A stretch of DNA of 64,000 nt from JAWKWA01 sp041397765 (GCA_041397765.1 JAWKWA010000008.1:1-64000); one strand, 5' to 3'; positions 35,185-43,732 are shown, counted from the first letter of the stretch. Numbers and translations are program-made. Notes: generated by a model not told the origin, from the letters alone.

Positions 35185-35350
35185 GCCATCAAGGATCTTG
35201 CGGGTTGCGAGGGCCTGGCTGCGGCGTGGATCCGCGGGCAAGATCCCTGTCTGTCCGTTTCGGTGCATAAACGAAGTGGGCAGGAGCCCGATAGATCCCC
35301 GGTGACAAGGTGATCCCGAGAGCCGGCATGGGGCCCTGCCCACTTCTGCA
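35185..35350 (+). ncRNA. Candidate bridge RNA in the IS110 left end
   Basis: Two stacked hairpins precede the transposase. Hairpin 1 pairs GGATCTTGC (35193-35201) with GCAAGATCC (35238-35246). Hairpin 2 pairs GAAGTGGGCAGG (35273-35284) with CCTGCCCACTTC (35335-35346), enclosing 50 nt with inner CCCC / GGGG pairing and unpaired bulges. IS110 transposases of the IS621 type use a roughly 180-nt bridge RNA from exactly this location, with a 5' stem-loop and internal loops that recognise donor and target DNA. Position, length and the large internal loops fit; guide-loop identity was not worked out. Confidence 0.5.
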
Positions 35351-35415
35351 CGACCCACCCTGAACAGTTGCATGGGGCTGTTCCAGCAGACCCCGCACGA
35401 CAAGGACAGGCCCCC

Positions 35416-36354
35416 ATGACCTTGCACGCGAACACCATCGGCGTCGATATCTCGAAAGACCGCCTCGATGTCTTCTGCCGCCGCTCCGGGACACACTGGA
35501 GCGTTCCAAACAATGCCGGCGAAGCGGCCCGCCTCGCGGCCGATCACCGCGACACCCGCTTCGTCTTCGAGGCGACCAGCGGCTGCGACCGGCTCCTGCG
35601 CGAGGCCCTCACGGCGGCCGGCGTGACCTTCACCGCGGTCAATCCGCGTCGCGCCCGCGAGTTCGCCCGCGCTGCCGGCTTCCTCGCCAAGACCGACCGC
35701 GTCGATGCCCGCGTGCTGGCCGAGATGGGGCACCGCCTCGACCTCGGCCCGACGGTCGAACCCTCGGCGGATCGTAAGGCGCTCGCCGAACTGGTCGCCC
35801 GCCGCGAGCAGATCGTCGGCGACCTCGTGCGCGAGCGAAATCGGCTGGGGACCGCGACCCACCCGATCGTCCGCCGCAGTCTCTTGACCAGCATCCGCAC
35901 GCTCGAGCAGCGACGCGTCGTCCTCGAAAGTGAGATCCGTAGGCTGATCGTATCCAGCGCCGAACTGCGCGGCATCGAGGAGCGGCTCCGGCAGATCCCC
36001 GGCGTCGGGCCGATCGTCGCTGCCACGCTGATCGCGGAAATGCCCGAGCTCGGCACCCGCGACCGCCGCGCGATCGCCGCACTCGCCGGCCTGGCGCCGC
36101 TCGCCAACGACAGCGGGCGCCATCGCGGGCACCGGCGCATCTGGGGAGGCCGGCGGAAGGTGCGGCGCGTTCTGTTCATCGCGGCGCTGCAGGCCAGCCA
36201 GCGCTGTGCCCGCTGGCGGCGCGTGCGCGAGGAGATGCAGGCCGCCGGCAAGACGCCGAAGACGATCCTGATCGCGATTGCCCGGCGTCTTCTGGTGACC
36301 ATGAACGCCATGCTGCGCGACGGCACGCCCTTCCGGTCGCCCGCGGCCGCGTAA
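35416..36354 (+). CDS. IS110 family transposase (DEDD recombinase)
   Basis: A 312-residue recombinase. The N-terminal RuvC-like DEDD site is intact: D11 (IGVDISKD), E52 (FEATSG), D94 and D97 (KTDRVDAR). The C-terminal transposase_20 domain has the helix-hairpin-helix IPGVGPIVAATLIAEMPEL and the presumed catalytic Ser S233 in NDSGRHRGH. Both halves complete suggests an active element. The ATG at 35416 (MTLHANT) is the normal IS110 start; in-frame upstream residues belong to the non-coding end. IS110 enzymes cut and rejoin DNA under bridge-RNA guidance. Confidence 0.95.
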   Translation: MTLHANTIGVDISKDRLDVFCRRSGTHWSVPNNAGEAARLAADHRDTRFVFEATSGCDRLLREALTAAGVTFTAVNPRRAREFARAAGFLAKTDRVDARVLAEMGHRLDLGPTVEPSADRKALAELVARREQIVGDLVRERNRLGTATHPIVRRSLLTSIRTLEQRRVVLESEIRRLIVSSAELRGIEERLRQIPGVGPIVAATLIAEMPELGTRDRRAIAALAGLAPLANDSGRHRGHRRIWGGRRKVRRVLFIAALQASQRCARWRRVREEMQAAGKTPKTILIAIARRLLVTMNAMLRDGTPFRSPAAA

Positions 36355-36371
36355 CGGGTGCGAAGAGCCGT

Positions 36372-36423
36372 CCCCTCGGAGCCACCGTCGCTCACCACGG
36401 CTGGCGGCGGTGGCTCCGAGGGG
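36372..36423. repeat. Perfect 16-bp inverted repeat at the IS110 right end
   Basis: CCCCTCGGAGCCACCG (36372-36387) and its exact complement (36408-36423) enclose a 20-nt loop, 17 bp after the transposase stop. There is no U-tract, so it is not a classic terminator. It may be a structural part of the IS right end or a block to read-through. The remaining 178 bp up to the ptsH stop show no gene. Confidence 0.85.
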
Positions 36424-36601
36424 GCGGCGGGCCATCCCCTTGGTGAACCCGAGCGGAACACAGTTGCCGGCTCTCCGCGGTCTGACGCCCGTTCCGGCCG
36501 GGATGCCGGGTAGGTGGTCGATGGCATCCTTGAGAGGCCGCGCGCAACCTCGGCGCAGGGGCGAGCGGCGCAACGCGGAGGCCCGCACCGCGGCAGCCTC
36601 G

Positions 36602-36892
36602 TCAGCATTCCTCCCCGAAGCCGTCCTCGACGAGAGCGACGAGCGCGGCCAGCGCCTCGACGGCCTGTTTGCCGGTCGTCTCGATCAGGATCGTGGCGCC
36701 CGGTCCCGCCGCCAGCATCATCAGCCCCATGATCGAGGTTCCGCCGACCGTCTCGCCGTTGCGCGTCACCTGGGTGCTGGCCTGGAACGAGCCGGCGCAT
36801 TTGACGAACTTGGCGGAGGCCCGCGCATGCAGCCCCTTGCGGTTGCGGATCGTGACCTCGGCGCTCAGCGCGCCGTTTTCCGTGGCACTCAT
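36602..36892 (-). CDS. ptsH: HPr family phosphocarrier protein
   Basis: A 96-residue HPr of the nitrogen-type PTS. The active-site His is H22 in RKGLHARASAKFV, phosphorylated by PTS enzyme I. The regulatory serine is S53 in GGTSIMGLMML, the site used by HprK. The chosen ATG at 36892 gives the family length. In alphaproteobacteria this protein passes phosphate to EIIA-Man as a regulatory relay rather than for sugar uptake. It is downstream of manX by 115 bp, in the same order as in other Hyphomicrobiales. The IS110 element lies just beyond it. Confidence 0.94.
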   Translation of the reverse strand: MSATENGALSAEVTIRNRKGLHARASAKFVKCAGSFQASTQVTRNGETVGGTSIMGLMMLAAGPGATILIETTGKQAVEALAALVALVEDGFGEEC

Positions 36893-37007
36893 CGGCCCGC
36901 GATCCCTGTCCGCCCGAACGGCCCCGCCATCACGCCCGCCCGTTCGGCAGGGGGCCAGGCCGGTCGCTCGCCTGCGATGAGACGTGCCGGCATGTCGATG
37001 GCCCGCT

Positions 37008-37412
37008 TCAATGCTGGCCCGCGAGCACCTGGCTCGCCACGTTGATGTATTTGCGGCCGGCTTCCTTCGCCTGGTTGATCGCCTCCGGCAGCTCCATCTG
37101 GCCTCGGATGCTCGCGAGCTTGATGAGCATCGGCAGATTGACACCGGCGACGACCTCGACGCGGGCATCCTCCATCACCGAGATCGCGAGATTGGAGGGC
37201 GTGCCGCCGAACATGTCGGTGAGGATGACGACGCCGCGGCCGCTGTCGACCCCCGCCACCGCATCGAGAATGTCCTGCCGGCGCTGCTCCATGTCGTCCT
37301 CCGGCCCGATCGAGATGGTCGCCAGTTGGCTCTGTGGCCCGACGACATGCTCGACCGCCGCACGGAACTCGGTGGCGAGGCCGCCATGGGTGACGATGAC
37401 GATCCCGATCAT
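37008..37412 (-). CDS. manX: PTS EIIA component, mannose/fructose type
   Basis: A 134-residue EIIA-Man domain with active-site H9 in IVTHGGLATEF and the domain signature ILTDMFGGTPSN. It accepts phosphate from HPr. In alphaproteobacteria no matching sugar permease is present, and the protein acts as a regulatory output, for example on the ChvG/ChvI system next door. The ATG at 37412 gives the exact family N-terminus MIGIVIVTH; a start 15 nt earlier is possible. It lies between hprK (310-bp gap) and ptsH. Confidence 0.93.
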   Translation of the reverse strand: MIGIVIVTHGGLATEFRAAVEHVVGPQSQLATISIGPEDDMEQRRQDILDAVAGVDSGRGVVILTDMFGGTPSNLAISVMEDARVEVVAGVNLPMLIKLASIRGQMELPEAINQAKEAGRKYINVASQVLAGQH

Positions 37413-37722
37413 GGCGGCAGCCTCCACGATCCGGGCCTGTCATGGCTGGAAGCGCGGGCGTCGACGCCACCTCGGCCGCTCGGTCTCGTCGGAGGTTTTC
37501 GCAATCTCGGCATCGATGGCTTGGAACCGACAGGTCGTGGCGATAGGGCAGGCGCCACTAGGACGCACCATCCCGGAAATGCCGTATCATCCTATCGGGT
37601 CAGCGATGCACGCAAGGAAAATCCGTCTTGCGAGGCCCAACCCCGGCCGTGCCGACGCAAAGCTGCATCGGCCCTGGCGCCTGATCGCACGAGCCGCGCG
37701 ACGCGATCCGTCTGCTTCCCTC
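37413..37722. other. Gap where rapZ usually lies
   Basis: This 310-bp stretch between hprK and manX contains no open frame with protein-like composition. In many related genomes the RNase adaptor gene rapZ occupies this position. I see no remnant of its Walker A or GCTGGxHRS motif here. Confidence 0.6.
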
Positions 37723-38193
37723 TCAGTCGCGCGCATCCTGGGCAAGCCCAAGCGCGAGGCGCACCTTGAGGGGGGCCGAGGCGGCTCGCGCGTCGATCTC
37801 GACCCGGGCGACCGCGACGCCGAGGATTGTTTCGCTCTGGCCTTCGGGCGGCAGCCGCTCGATCTCGACTGCGGGCTTCAGATCGACGATCAGCCTGACC
37901 GGCAGCGGCCCCGCCGTCTCGAGCCGGACGATACCGATGCCGCGGACCTCCATGAGCCCGGCGATCTGCGACGGCGCGATTGCCATCAGCCGTCCGTCCG
38001 TGACTTCGAGCTGCACCTGATCGTCGGCGATCAGCAGCGTCCCGCCGCGACCGGACCCGCCGGTGGTGGCGCCCTCATGGATGAGACGCAGCGCCAGATC
38101 CGATTTCCCGCTGCCCGAGGGCCCGCGCAGCAGCACCGCCGCGCCACCGATGGCGACGGCCGTCGCATGGACGAGAAAGCGCTCGCGTTCCAT
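37723..38193 (-). CDS. hprK: HPr kinase/phosphorylase (short alphaproteobacterial form)
   Basis: A 156-residue protein equal to the catalytic C-terminal half of Gram-positive HprK. The P-loop GPSGSGKS lies at residues 24-31, an acidic catalytic segment is LIADDQVQLEV, and the HprK signature is LMEVRGIGIVRLE. It phosphorylates the regulatory Ser of HPr. The missing N-terminal domain is normal for alphaproteobacteria. The ATG at 38193 (MERERFLVHATAV) fits; residues before it are low-complexity. It follows chvG by 121 bp on the same strand. Confidence 0.92.
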   Translation of the reverse strand: MERERFLVHATAVAIGGAAVLLRGPSGSGKSDLALRLIHEGATTGGSGRGGTLLIADDQVQLEVTDGRLMAIAPSQIAGLMEVRGIGIVRLETAGPLPVRLIVDLKPAVEIERLPPEGQSETILGVAVARVEIDARAASAPLKVRLALGLAQDARD

Positions 38194-38314
38194 TTCGACT
38201 GGTCCGTCTGGTCCGTATGGATCGGCCGGCGCCCCGCCGGCGCGCTCGCGCCGCCGCGACCTCGCCTCGCCATCGAGGCGCGGCACGCACTCCTGACCGG
38301 CCCGCAGGCCCGTC

Positions 38315-40225
38315 TCAGCGCCGGACGCTCCGCAGCCGCGATCCGCCCCGTGTCACGATCGGGTTTGCGGCCGGCAGCCGGATCGAGAATCGCGCGCCCG
38401 CGATGCGCCCGGCGATCGCCGTCACATCGCCGCCGCCCTGTCCGGCACTGCGCACGACCGCACTCTCGACGCGGTTCTCCGCCCAGATCTGCCCATTATG
38501 GGCGAGAATGATCTCGCGGGAGATGGAGAGGCCGAGCCCCGAATTCTTGCCGAACGATTCCGCGCCCGGCCGGTCCGTGTAGAACCGCTTGAAAACCTTC
38601 TCCAGATTGCCCGGCGGGATGCCCGGCCCCTGGTCCTCGACCTCGATGAGGATCTCCGCCCCCTCGCGCCGCCCCTTCACGGTGACCCGGCCGTCGGCCG
38701 GCGAGAAGGACAGGGCATTGTCGAGCAGGTTGTTGAGCACCTGGCCGAGCCGGATGTCATGGCCGTTGATGACATAGGCACCCGGCCCGAGCGAGGTGTC
38801 GAGCTCGAGCATCACACGCTGCTGCTCCTTGACATGGATCTCGTTGAACACCTCGACGACCGTTCGCAGCATATGCTCGAGATCGACGGGCAGCGCCTCG
38901 TTGAGCGCCATCTCGGCCTCCGCGCGCGTCGCCTTGGAGATGTCGTCGATGAGCCGGGTGAGACGCCTCACATCGTGCTGGATGGTCTCGATGAGGGTCC
39001 GCCGGTCCTCCTCGGTCTTCACCAGAGCGAGCGTCTCCGATGCGCTGCGCACCGAGGTCAGCGGGTTCTTCAGCTCGTGCGCGACGTCGGCGGCGAAGGC
39101 CTCGCTCTTCTCCAGCCGGCTGTAGAGTGTCGCAGTCATGGCGCGCAAGGTGCGTGACAGGTGGCCGATCTCGTCCGAGCGCTCGCTGAAGTCGGGCAGG
39201 TCCTCGCGGCTCTTCAGCGAGCGTTGCACGCGCTCGGCGGCGAGCGAGAGCTCGCGCAGGGGCTTTGCGATCGTGCGCGCCAGCAGGAAGGAGGAGATCA
39301 CCATCGACAGCAGCGCTATCAGCGCGACACGCAGGATCGACAGCCGCTGCGACATGATGAGATCGTCGATCTCGCCGCCCTCGGTCGAGAGCAGCAGGGC
39401 GCCGATCACGCCGCTGCGCTGGATCGGTACCGCGATCGAGACCATGTGCCGGCCCTTGTGGTCGAGCAGCAGCATCGGTGTCGGCTTGCCCTCGAGCGCC
39501 AGCAGCACCTCCGGATAGCTCCGGCCGTTGGCGCGGCCGATGTCGCGGTAGACCGGCAGGTCCGAGCGGTCGAAATAGGCATTGATGCGCGTCCACAGCG
39601 TGGTGACCGTCGGCGGCTCGCTCTGGCCGGCGGCCGGCTCGATGCGCGCCCGTGCCCGCGCCGGGAAGAAGCTGTCGCTGTCGAGGATGAGGCTGCCGTC
39701 GCTGCTGTAGATGCGCGCCCGCGTCGCCGTCGGTCCGACGATGCGCTTGAGGATCGGCGCGATCCGCTCGGGGCGGATCTCCATGCGCAGCGTCGCACGC
39801 TTGCGGTTGTCCTTGCCCGCCTTGTCGCCCCCGCCGTCCTCCTTGAACAGATCCTCGAACAGCGGCCGCTCGCTCTCCGCCGTGGTGCTGTTGGCGATTG
39901 CGGCGGCGATGATCTCGCCCTGCGCCCTCAGGCTGTCGCGTTTGGCGTCGATCAGCCAGGCTTGGTACTTGCTCGCATAGAGCACGCCGCCGACCACGAT
40001 CACGAGGCCGATCAGGTTGAGCGCGACGATCCGCCGGGTGAGGCTGGCGAACTGATTGTTGATGTTGAAGAGGTCGACCCGCTGGACGAGCTCGCGCAGC
40101 TTCGCGAACGCACCGCCGATCATGCCGGGCGGACCCTCGCCGCCAGCCCCCGTCAGCCGATCGAGCAGTCGGCCCGGCCGGAACGCGCTCAGCGATCTGA
40201 GAGACCTGTCGAGGTCGATCGCCAT
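38315..40225 (-). CDS. chvG: ChvG/ExoS-type sensor histidine kinase
   Basis: A 636-residue inner-membrane kinase. TM1 lies near residues 66-84 (IVALNLIGLVIVVGGVLYA), followed by a periplasmic sensor of about 200 residues and TM2 (VALIALLSMVISSFLLA) at the head of a HAMP domain. The H box has H383 (FAADVAHELKNPLTSV), and the N, G1 and G2 boxes of the ATPase lie at LDNALSFSP, DQGPGIP and NSGLGLSI. The ChvG/ChvI system senses acid and envelope stress and controls exopolysaccharide, motility and virulence or symbiosis genes, with the periplasmic inhibitor ExoR in relatives (not seen here). Its gene follows chvI by 16 bp. Confidence 0.95.
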   Translation of the reverse strand: MAIDLDRSLRSLSAFRPGRLLDRLTGAGGEGPPGMIGGAFAKLRELVQRVDLFNINNQFASLTRRIVALNLIGLVIVVGGVLYASKYQAWLIDAKRDSLRAQGEIIAAAIANSTTAESERPLFEDLFKEDGGGDKAGKDNRKRATLRMEIRPERIAPILKRIVGPTATRARIYSSDGSLILDSDSFFPARARARIEPAAGQSEPPTVTTLWTRINAYFDRSDLPVYRDIGRANGRSYPEVLLALEGKPTPMLLLDHKGRHMVSIAVPIQRSGVIGALLLSTEGGEIDDLIMSQRLSILRVALIALLSMVISSFLLARTIAKPLRELSLAAERVQRSLKSREDLPDFSERSDEIGHLSRTLRAMTATLYSRLEKSEAFAADVAHELKNPLTSVRSASETLALVKTEEDRRTLIETIQHDVRRLTRLIDDISKATRAEAEMALNEALPVDLEHMLRTVVEVFNEIHVKEQQRVMLELDTSLGPGAYVINGHDIRLGQVLNNLLDNALSFSPADGRVTVKGRREGAEILIEVEDQGPGIPPGNLEKVFKRFYTDRPGAESFGKNSGLGLSISREIILAHNGQIWAENRVESAVVRSAGQGGGDVTAIAGRIAGARFSIRLPAANPIVTRGGSRLRSVRR

Positions 40226-40241
40226 GGGCCCCCGCTGCTGG

Positions 40242-40949
40242 TCAGGCTTCTTTGAAGCGATAGCCGACGCCGTAGAGCGTCTCGATCACGTCGAAATTGT
40301 CGTCGACCTCCTTGAACTTCTTGCGCAGCCGCTTGATGTGGCTGTCGATCGTGCGGTCGTCGACATAGACCTGGTCGTCATAGGCGGCATCCATCAGCGC
40401 ATCGCGGCTCTTGACCACGCCCGGCCGCTGCGCGAGCGCCTGCAGGATCAGGAACTCGGTCACCGTCAGCGTCACGTTCTTGCCGTCCCAGTGGCAGGTA
40501 TGGCGCTCGGGATCCATCTTGAGCTTGCCGCGCTCGAGGATCGCGACCTCGCTCGTCGGCTTGTCGCCGGGCTCCTTGGAGCCGGTGCGGCGCAGCACCG
40601 CTTTCACCCGCTCGACCAGCAGCCGCTGCGAGAACGGCTTGCCGATATAGTCGTCGGCGCCCATTTTGAGGCCGAACAGCTGGTCGATCTCCTCGTCCTT
40701 GGAGGTGAGGAAGATCACCGGCATGTCGCTCTGCTGGCGCAGCTTGCGCAACAGCTCCATCCCGTCCATGCGCGGCATCTTGATGTCGAAGATGCCGAGA
40801 TCGGCCGGCGTCTCGATCAGCGCATCGAGCGCCGAGACGCCGTCATTGTAGGTGCGGACCTTGTAGCCCTCGTTCTCCAGAGCCACGCGGAGGGAGCTCA
40901 GGATGTTGCGGTCGTCGTCGACGAGAACGATCGTGCTGCTGGTTCGCAT
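40242..40949 (-). CDS. chvI: ChvI-type response regulator, OmpR/PhoB family
   Basis: A 235-residue two-component regulator. The receiver domain has D11-D12-D13 as acidic pocket, phospho-acceptor D55 (IFDIKMPRMDG), the conserved Thr in FLTSKDEE and the Lys in YIGKPFSQ. The C-terminal winged helix carries LTVTEFLILQALAQRPG and VDDRTIDSHIKRLRKKF. It is the partner of ChvG. The ATG at 40949 gives the usual start; another 24 nt upstream is possible. It heads the leftward operon chvI-chvG-hprK-manX-ptsH and is divergent from pckA. Confidence 0.95.
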   Translation of the reverse strand: MRTSSTIVLVDDDRNILSSLRVALENEGYKVRTYNDGVSALDALIETPADLGIFDIKMPRMDGMELLRKLRQQSDMPVIFLTSKDEEIDQLFGLKMGADDYIGKPFSQRLLVERVKAVLRRTGSKEPGDKPTSEVAILERGKLKMDPERHTCHWDGKNVTLTVTEFLILQALAQRPGVVKSRDALMDAAYDDQVYVDDRTIDSHIKRLRKKFKEVDDNFDVIETLYGVGYRFKEA

Positions 40950-41605
40950 ATCGCTGTTCCGTAGGTGTTCCATGTCGCGCCACGTTCCAGCATTTCCGGG
41001 CTGTCCGGCGCTTCGCCGGCCAAGGGTCCGGCAGCCTGCTGCCTGCGCCCGGTCATGATAGCTGAATGTCGTAGAGTGGCAAAATTGTGTGACCCTCTCG
41101 GCCGGGCGGCCGAACAGGGCCCGCGATCGACGGAGACGGCAGACCCGGATGGTCGGCGGCCCCGCGTCGGGATGCATACCGACGGGCTGGCGGGGAAGTC
41201 CACAGTTTTCCGTCGGCGGCCCTTGGGGTAGAGACATTCGGCCGACTTGTCGCGTCAGCAAAGCTGACCTATTTTCGCGGATCGCCCCATTGCCCCGGAA
41301 GGGGCTGACGCAGCCGTTTCCGGGGGCGGGGGCGGCGTTCGACGGGGATCGGGCCGGGCCTCTTGGGCGCTCGGCCGGCATGAGTGCTTTGGAACGGACG
41401 GCCACGGTCTGGATTGTCTCTTGATTGCCATTGTGGCCGTTCGCGCGTTGGGGGGTCGGGAGCTTGCCGGCGTCACTGCCGGATCCCGATCGAAATGGGG
41501 GGCCTGATCGGGTGCCGCGATGATCCCTTGAGGATCGGGGCGCAGAGACCGGGCCATGTGCATCGGCGGTCCATTGGGAACCGCCCATCGAGGACAGCAA
41601 GGAAG
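40950..41605. other. chvI-pckA divergent intergenic region
   Basis: About 655 bp with no credible gene. It must contain the promoters of the chvI operon and of pckA, and is the natural place for ChvI or carbon-status control. I could not identify operator repeats by eye. Confidence 0.55.
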
Positions 41606-43180
41606 ATGCTCCAGGCGCTCAACACCGACCGGCTTCACGCCAATCTCACCACGCCGCAGCTCTACGAGACGGTGCTTCGCCGCGGGGGCGGACGGGTGGC
41701 GGCCTCGGGGGCGCTGGTGGTCGAGACCGGACAGCACACCGGCCGCTCGGCCGCCGACAAGTTCACCGTCCGCGACGACACGACCGACGGCGCGATCTGG
41801 TGGGACAACTCCAAGCCGCTCTCGCCCGAGCAGTTCAACCTCCTGTTCCAGGACTTCATGGCCCACGCTGCCAAGCGGGACCTCTTCCTGCAGGATCTCT
41901 ACGCGGGTGCCGATCCCGCGCTGCGCCTTTCGACCCGCGTCTATTGCGAGTACGCCTGGCACGCGCTGTTCATCCGCAACCTGCTGATCCCGCCGCCGGC
42001 GGAGGATCTGCCGCGTTTCCAGCCCGGCCTCACCATCATCGACCTGCCGAGCTTCAAGGCCGATCCGGCCCGCCACGGCTGCCGCTCCGACACCATCATC
42101 GCGGTCGATTTCTCGCGGCGTCTGGTGCTGATCGGCGGCACCTCCTATGCCGGCGAGATCAAGAAATCGGTCTTCACCTATCTGAACTACATGCTGCCCG
42201 AGCAGGCCGTCATGCCGATGCATTGCTCGGTCAACGAGGCGCGTGGCGGCGGCAGCGCGGCGGTGTTCTTCGGCCTTTCGGGCACCGGCAAGACGACTTT
42301 GTCCGCCGATCCGGCCCGCATTCTCATCGGCGACGACGAGCATGGCTGGTCCGACCACGGCATCTACAATTTCGAGGGCGGCTGCTATGCCAAGACCATC
42401 CGCCTCTCCAGGGAAGCCGAGCCCGAGATCTATGAGGCGGTCAATCGCTTCGGCGCGGTGCTCGAGAACGTCACCATCGATCCGGTGACCCGCCTGCCCG
42501 ATTTCGACGACGGCTCGCGCACCGAGAACACCCGCGGCGCCTATCCGATCGGCTTCATTCCCAATGCCAGCGCGACCGGCACCACCGGCCATCCCCGCAA
42601 CATCGTCATGCTGACGGCCGATGCCTTCGGCGTGCTGCCGCCGATCGCGCGGTTGAGCCCGAGCGAGGCGATGTACCACTTCCTGTCGGGCTACACCGCC
42701 AAGGTCGCCGGCACCGAGAAGGGCGTGACCGAGCCGCAGGCGACCTTCTCGACCTGTTTCGGCGCCCCCTTCATGCCGCGCCACCCGAGCGTCTACGGCA
42801 ATCTGCTGCGCCGCAAGATCGCCGAGCACGGCGTCGAGTGCTGGCTGGTCAACACCGGCTGGACCGGGGGCAAGCACGGTGTCGGCCGCCGCATGCCGAT
42901 CGCGGTCACCCGCTCGCTGCTGACCGCGGCACTCTCGGGCCGCCTTGCCGGCGTTCCCATGCGCCGCGACCCGTTCTTCGGCTTCGAGGTGCCGCTCGCC
43001 GTCGAGGGCATCGACGCGCGCATCCTCAACCCTCGCGAGACCTGGGCCGACCAGAAGGCCTATGACGAGCAGGCGAAGGCGCTGGTCGACATGTTCAACC
43101 GCAACTTCGCCAAGTTCGAAGGCCATGTCGACGAGGACGTCCGTGCGGCGGCACCGAGCCTGAAGGCCGCCGCCGAATAG
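41606..43180 (+). CDS. pckA: Phosphoenolpyruvate carboxykinase (ATP)
   Basis: A 524-residue cytoplasmic enzyme that converts oxaloacetate and ATP to PEP and CO2, the entry to gluconeogenesis. The signatures are TGQHTGRSAADKF near the N-terminus (substrate Arg), the kinase P-loop G223-L-S-G-T-G-K-T-T231, the metal-binding LIGDDEHGWSDHGIYNFEGG and the adenine loop around NTGWTGGKHGVGRRM. The ATG at 41606 follows AAGGAAG directly, which is unusually close. Relatives are 10-15 residues longer, so a non-ATG start a little upstream is possible. It is divergent from chvI, as in other Hyphomicrobiales, and ends in a hairpin terminator. Confidence 0.95.
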   Translation: MLQALNTDRLHANLTTPQLYETVLRRGGGRVAASGALVVETGQHTGRSAADKFTVRDDTTDGAIWWDNSKPLSPEQFNLLFQDFMAHAAKRDLFLQDLYAGADPALRLSTRVYCEYAWHALFIRNLLIPPPAEDLPRFQPGLTIIDLPSFKADPARHGCRSDTIIAVDFSRRLVLIGGTSYAGEIKKSVFTYLNYMLPEQAVMPMHCSVNEARGGGSAAVFFGLSGTGKTTLSADPARILIGDDEHGWSDHGIYNFEGGCYAKTIRLSREAEPEIYEAVNRFGAVLENVTIDPVTRLPDFDDGSRTENTRGAYPIGFIPNASATGTTGHPRNIVMLTADAFGVLPPIARLSPSEAMYHFLSGYTAKVAGTEKGVTEPQATFSTCFGAPFMPRHPSVYGNLLRRKIAEHGVECWLVNTGWTGGKHGVGRRMPIAVTRSLLTAALSGRLAGVPMRRDPFFGFEVPLAVEGIDARILNPRETWADQKAYDEQAKALVDMFNRNFAKFEGHVDEDVRAAAPSLKAAAE

Positions 43181-43552
43181 CCCGGGCCGATCGGCATCCC
43201 GGCTGATCGCAAGGCCCCGCCGACAGCAGATCGTATCCCTGCGACAGGGACCGTCCTCGGGCGGTCCCTTTGTCGTTCCGGATCACCGCATCCGCCAGGT
43301 CGTCCGTCTTCGTCGTGGTTTCCCCTTCGTCACCAAGTGTTCCGGAATAATATCCGCAGATTGTGGTGCATTATTATTCTCTCGTTTGCGACGTTCCTGA
43401 CCAATTGAAAAGTTTCACCGCAAGCGTGAGGCAGAAAAACTTCGCGTTAACTAATCCGGCCTACTGTTCCCTCAGTTCAGAGCCCCTGGGAGTGGTCCCG
43501 GCGGATGATCTGACGAAAAACGTTCCGCATGGGATTGGAGAAGGGAACTACA
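43181..43552. other. pckA-flp intergenic region with AT-rich patch
   Basis: It holds the pckA terminator (43242-43275) and then, from about 43321 to 43470, a conspicuously AT-rich stretch (for example GGAATAATATCC and TTATTATTCTCTCG) against the GC-rich background. This is likely the promoter region of the downstream pilin gene. No gene is apparent. Confidence 0.6.
43242..43275 (+). terminator. Terminator after pckA
   Basis: The stem GGGACCG (43247-43253) pairs with CGGTCCC (43262-43268) across an 8-nt loop, followed by TTTGTCG. An outer CGACA / TGTCG pairing extends it. It lies about 60 bp after the pckA stop. Confidence 0.7.
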
Positions 43553-43732
43553 ATGAACAAGCTGCTCGCGCGCTTCGGTAAGGACGAGTCCGGCGCCACC
43601 GCCATCGAGTACGCCCTCATCGCCGCCATCGTCGGCATCGGCATCATCACGGCCCTCGGCACCATGAAGACCGAGCTGAACAACACCTTCGAGTCGGTCG
43701 AGAGCGCCCTCTCGTCGGCGAACTCGGAGTAA
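43553..43732 (+). CDS. Flp/Fap family pilin subunit
   Basis: A 59-residue prepilin of the Flp (Tad) type IVb family. The leader MNKLLARFGKDESG ends in Gly14, with A15 as the first mature residue and E19 as the +5 Glu needed for assembly (G/ATAIEYALIAAIVGIGIITALG forms the hydrophobic helix). GGAGAAGGGAA precedes the ATG. It would be processed by a CpaA-type prepilin peptidase and assembled by the Tad secretion machine, none of which is encoded in this window, so it is an orphan pilin gene. It is convergent with pyrE. Confidence 0.92.
   Translation: MNKLLARFGKDESGATAIEYALIAAIVGIGIITALGTMKTELNNTFESVESALSSANSE

Larger units (their letters stand above)
35150..36424 (+). mobile_element. IS110-family insertion sequence (approximate limits)
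   Basis: One complete-looking IS110 element. It has a left non-coding end of up to about 270 bp with strong secondary structure, a transposase gene (35416-36354) and a short right end with a perfect hairpin. IS110 elements have no terminal inverted repeats and make no fixed target duplication, so exact ends cannot be read from one copy; I give limits from the sulfotransferase stop to the end of the right hairpin. It sits between the sulfotransferase gene and ptsH, without visibly breaking a gene. Confidence 0.75.

Noticed and set aside
36800..36890. A possible disrupted gene at the IS110 insertion site
   Set aside because: Neither flank (sulfotransferase end at 35141, ptsH end at 36602) is truncated, so there is no evidence of gene interruption.
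41255..43126. A 623-codon minus-strand frame opposite pckA
   Set aside because: Antisense shadow; pckA itself has all catalytic motifs in the plus frame.
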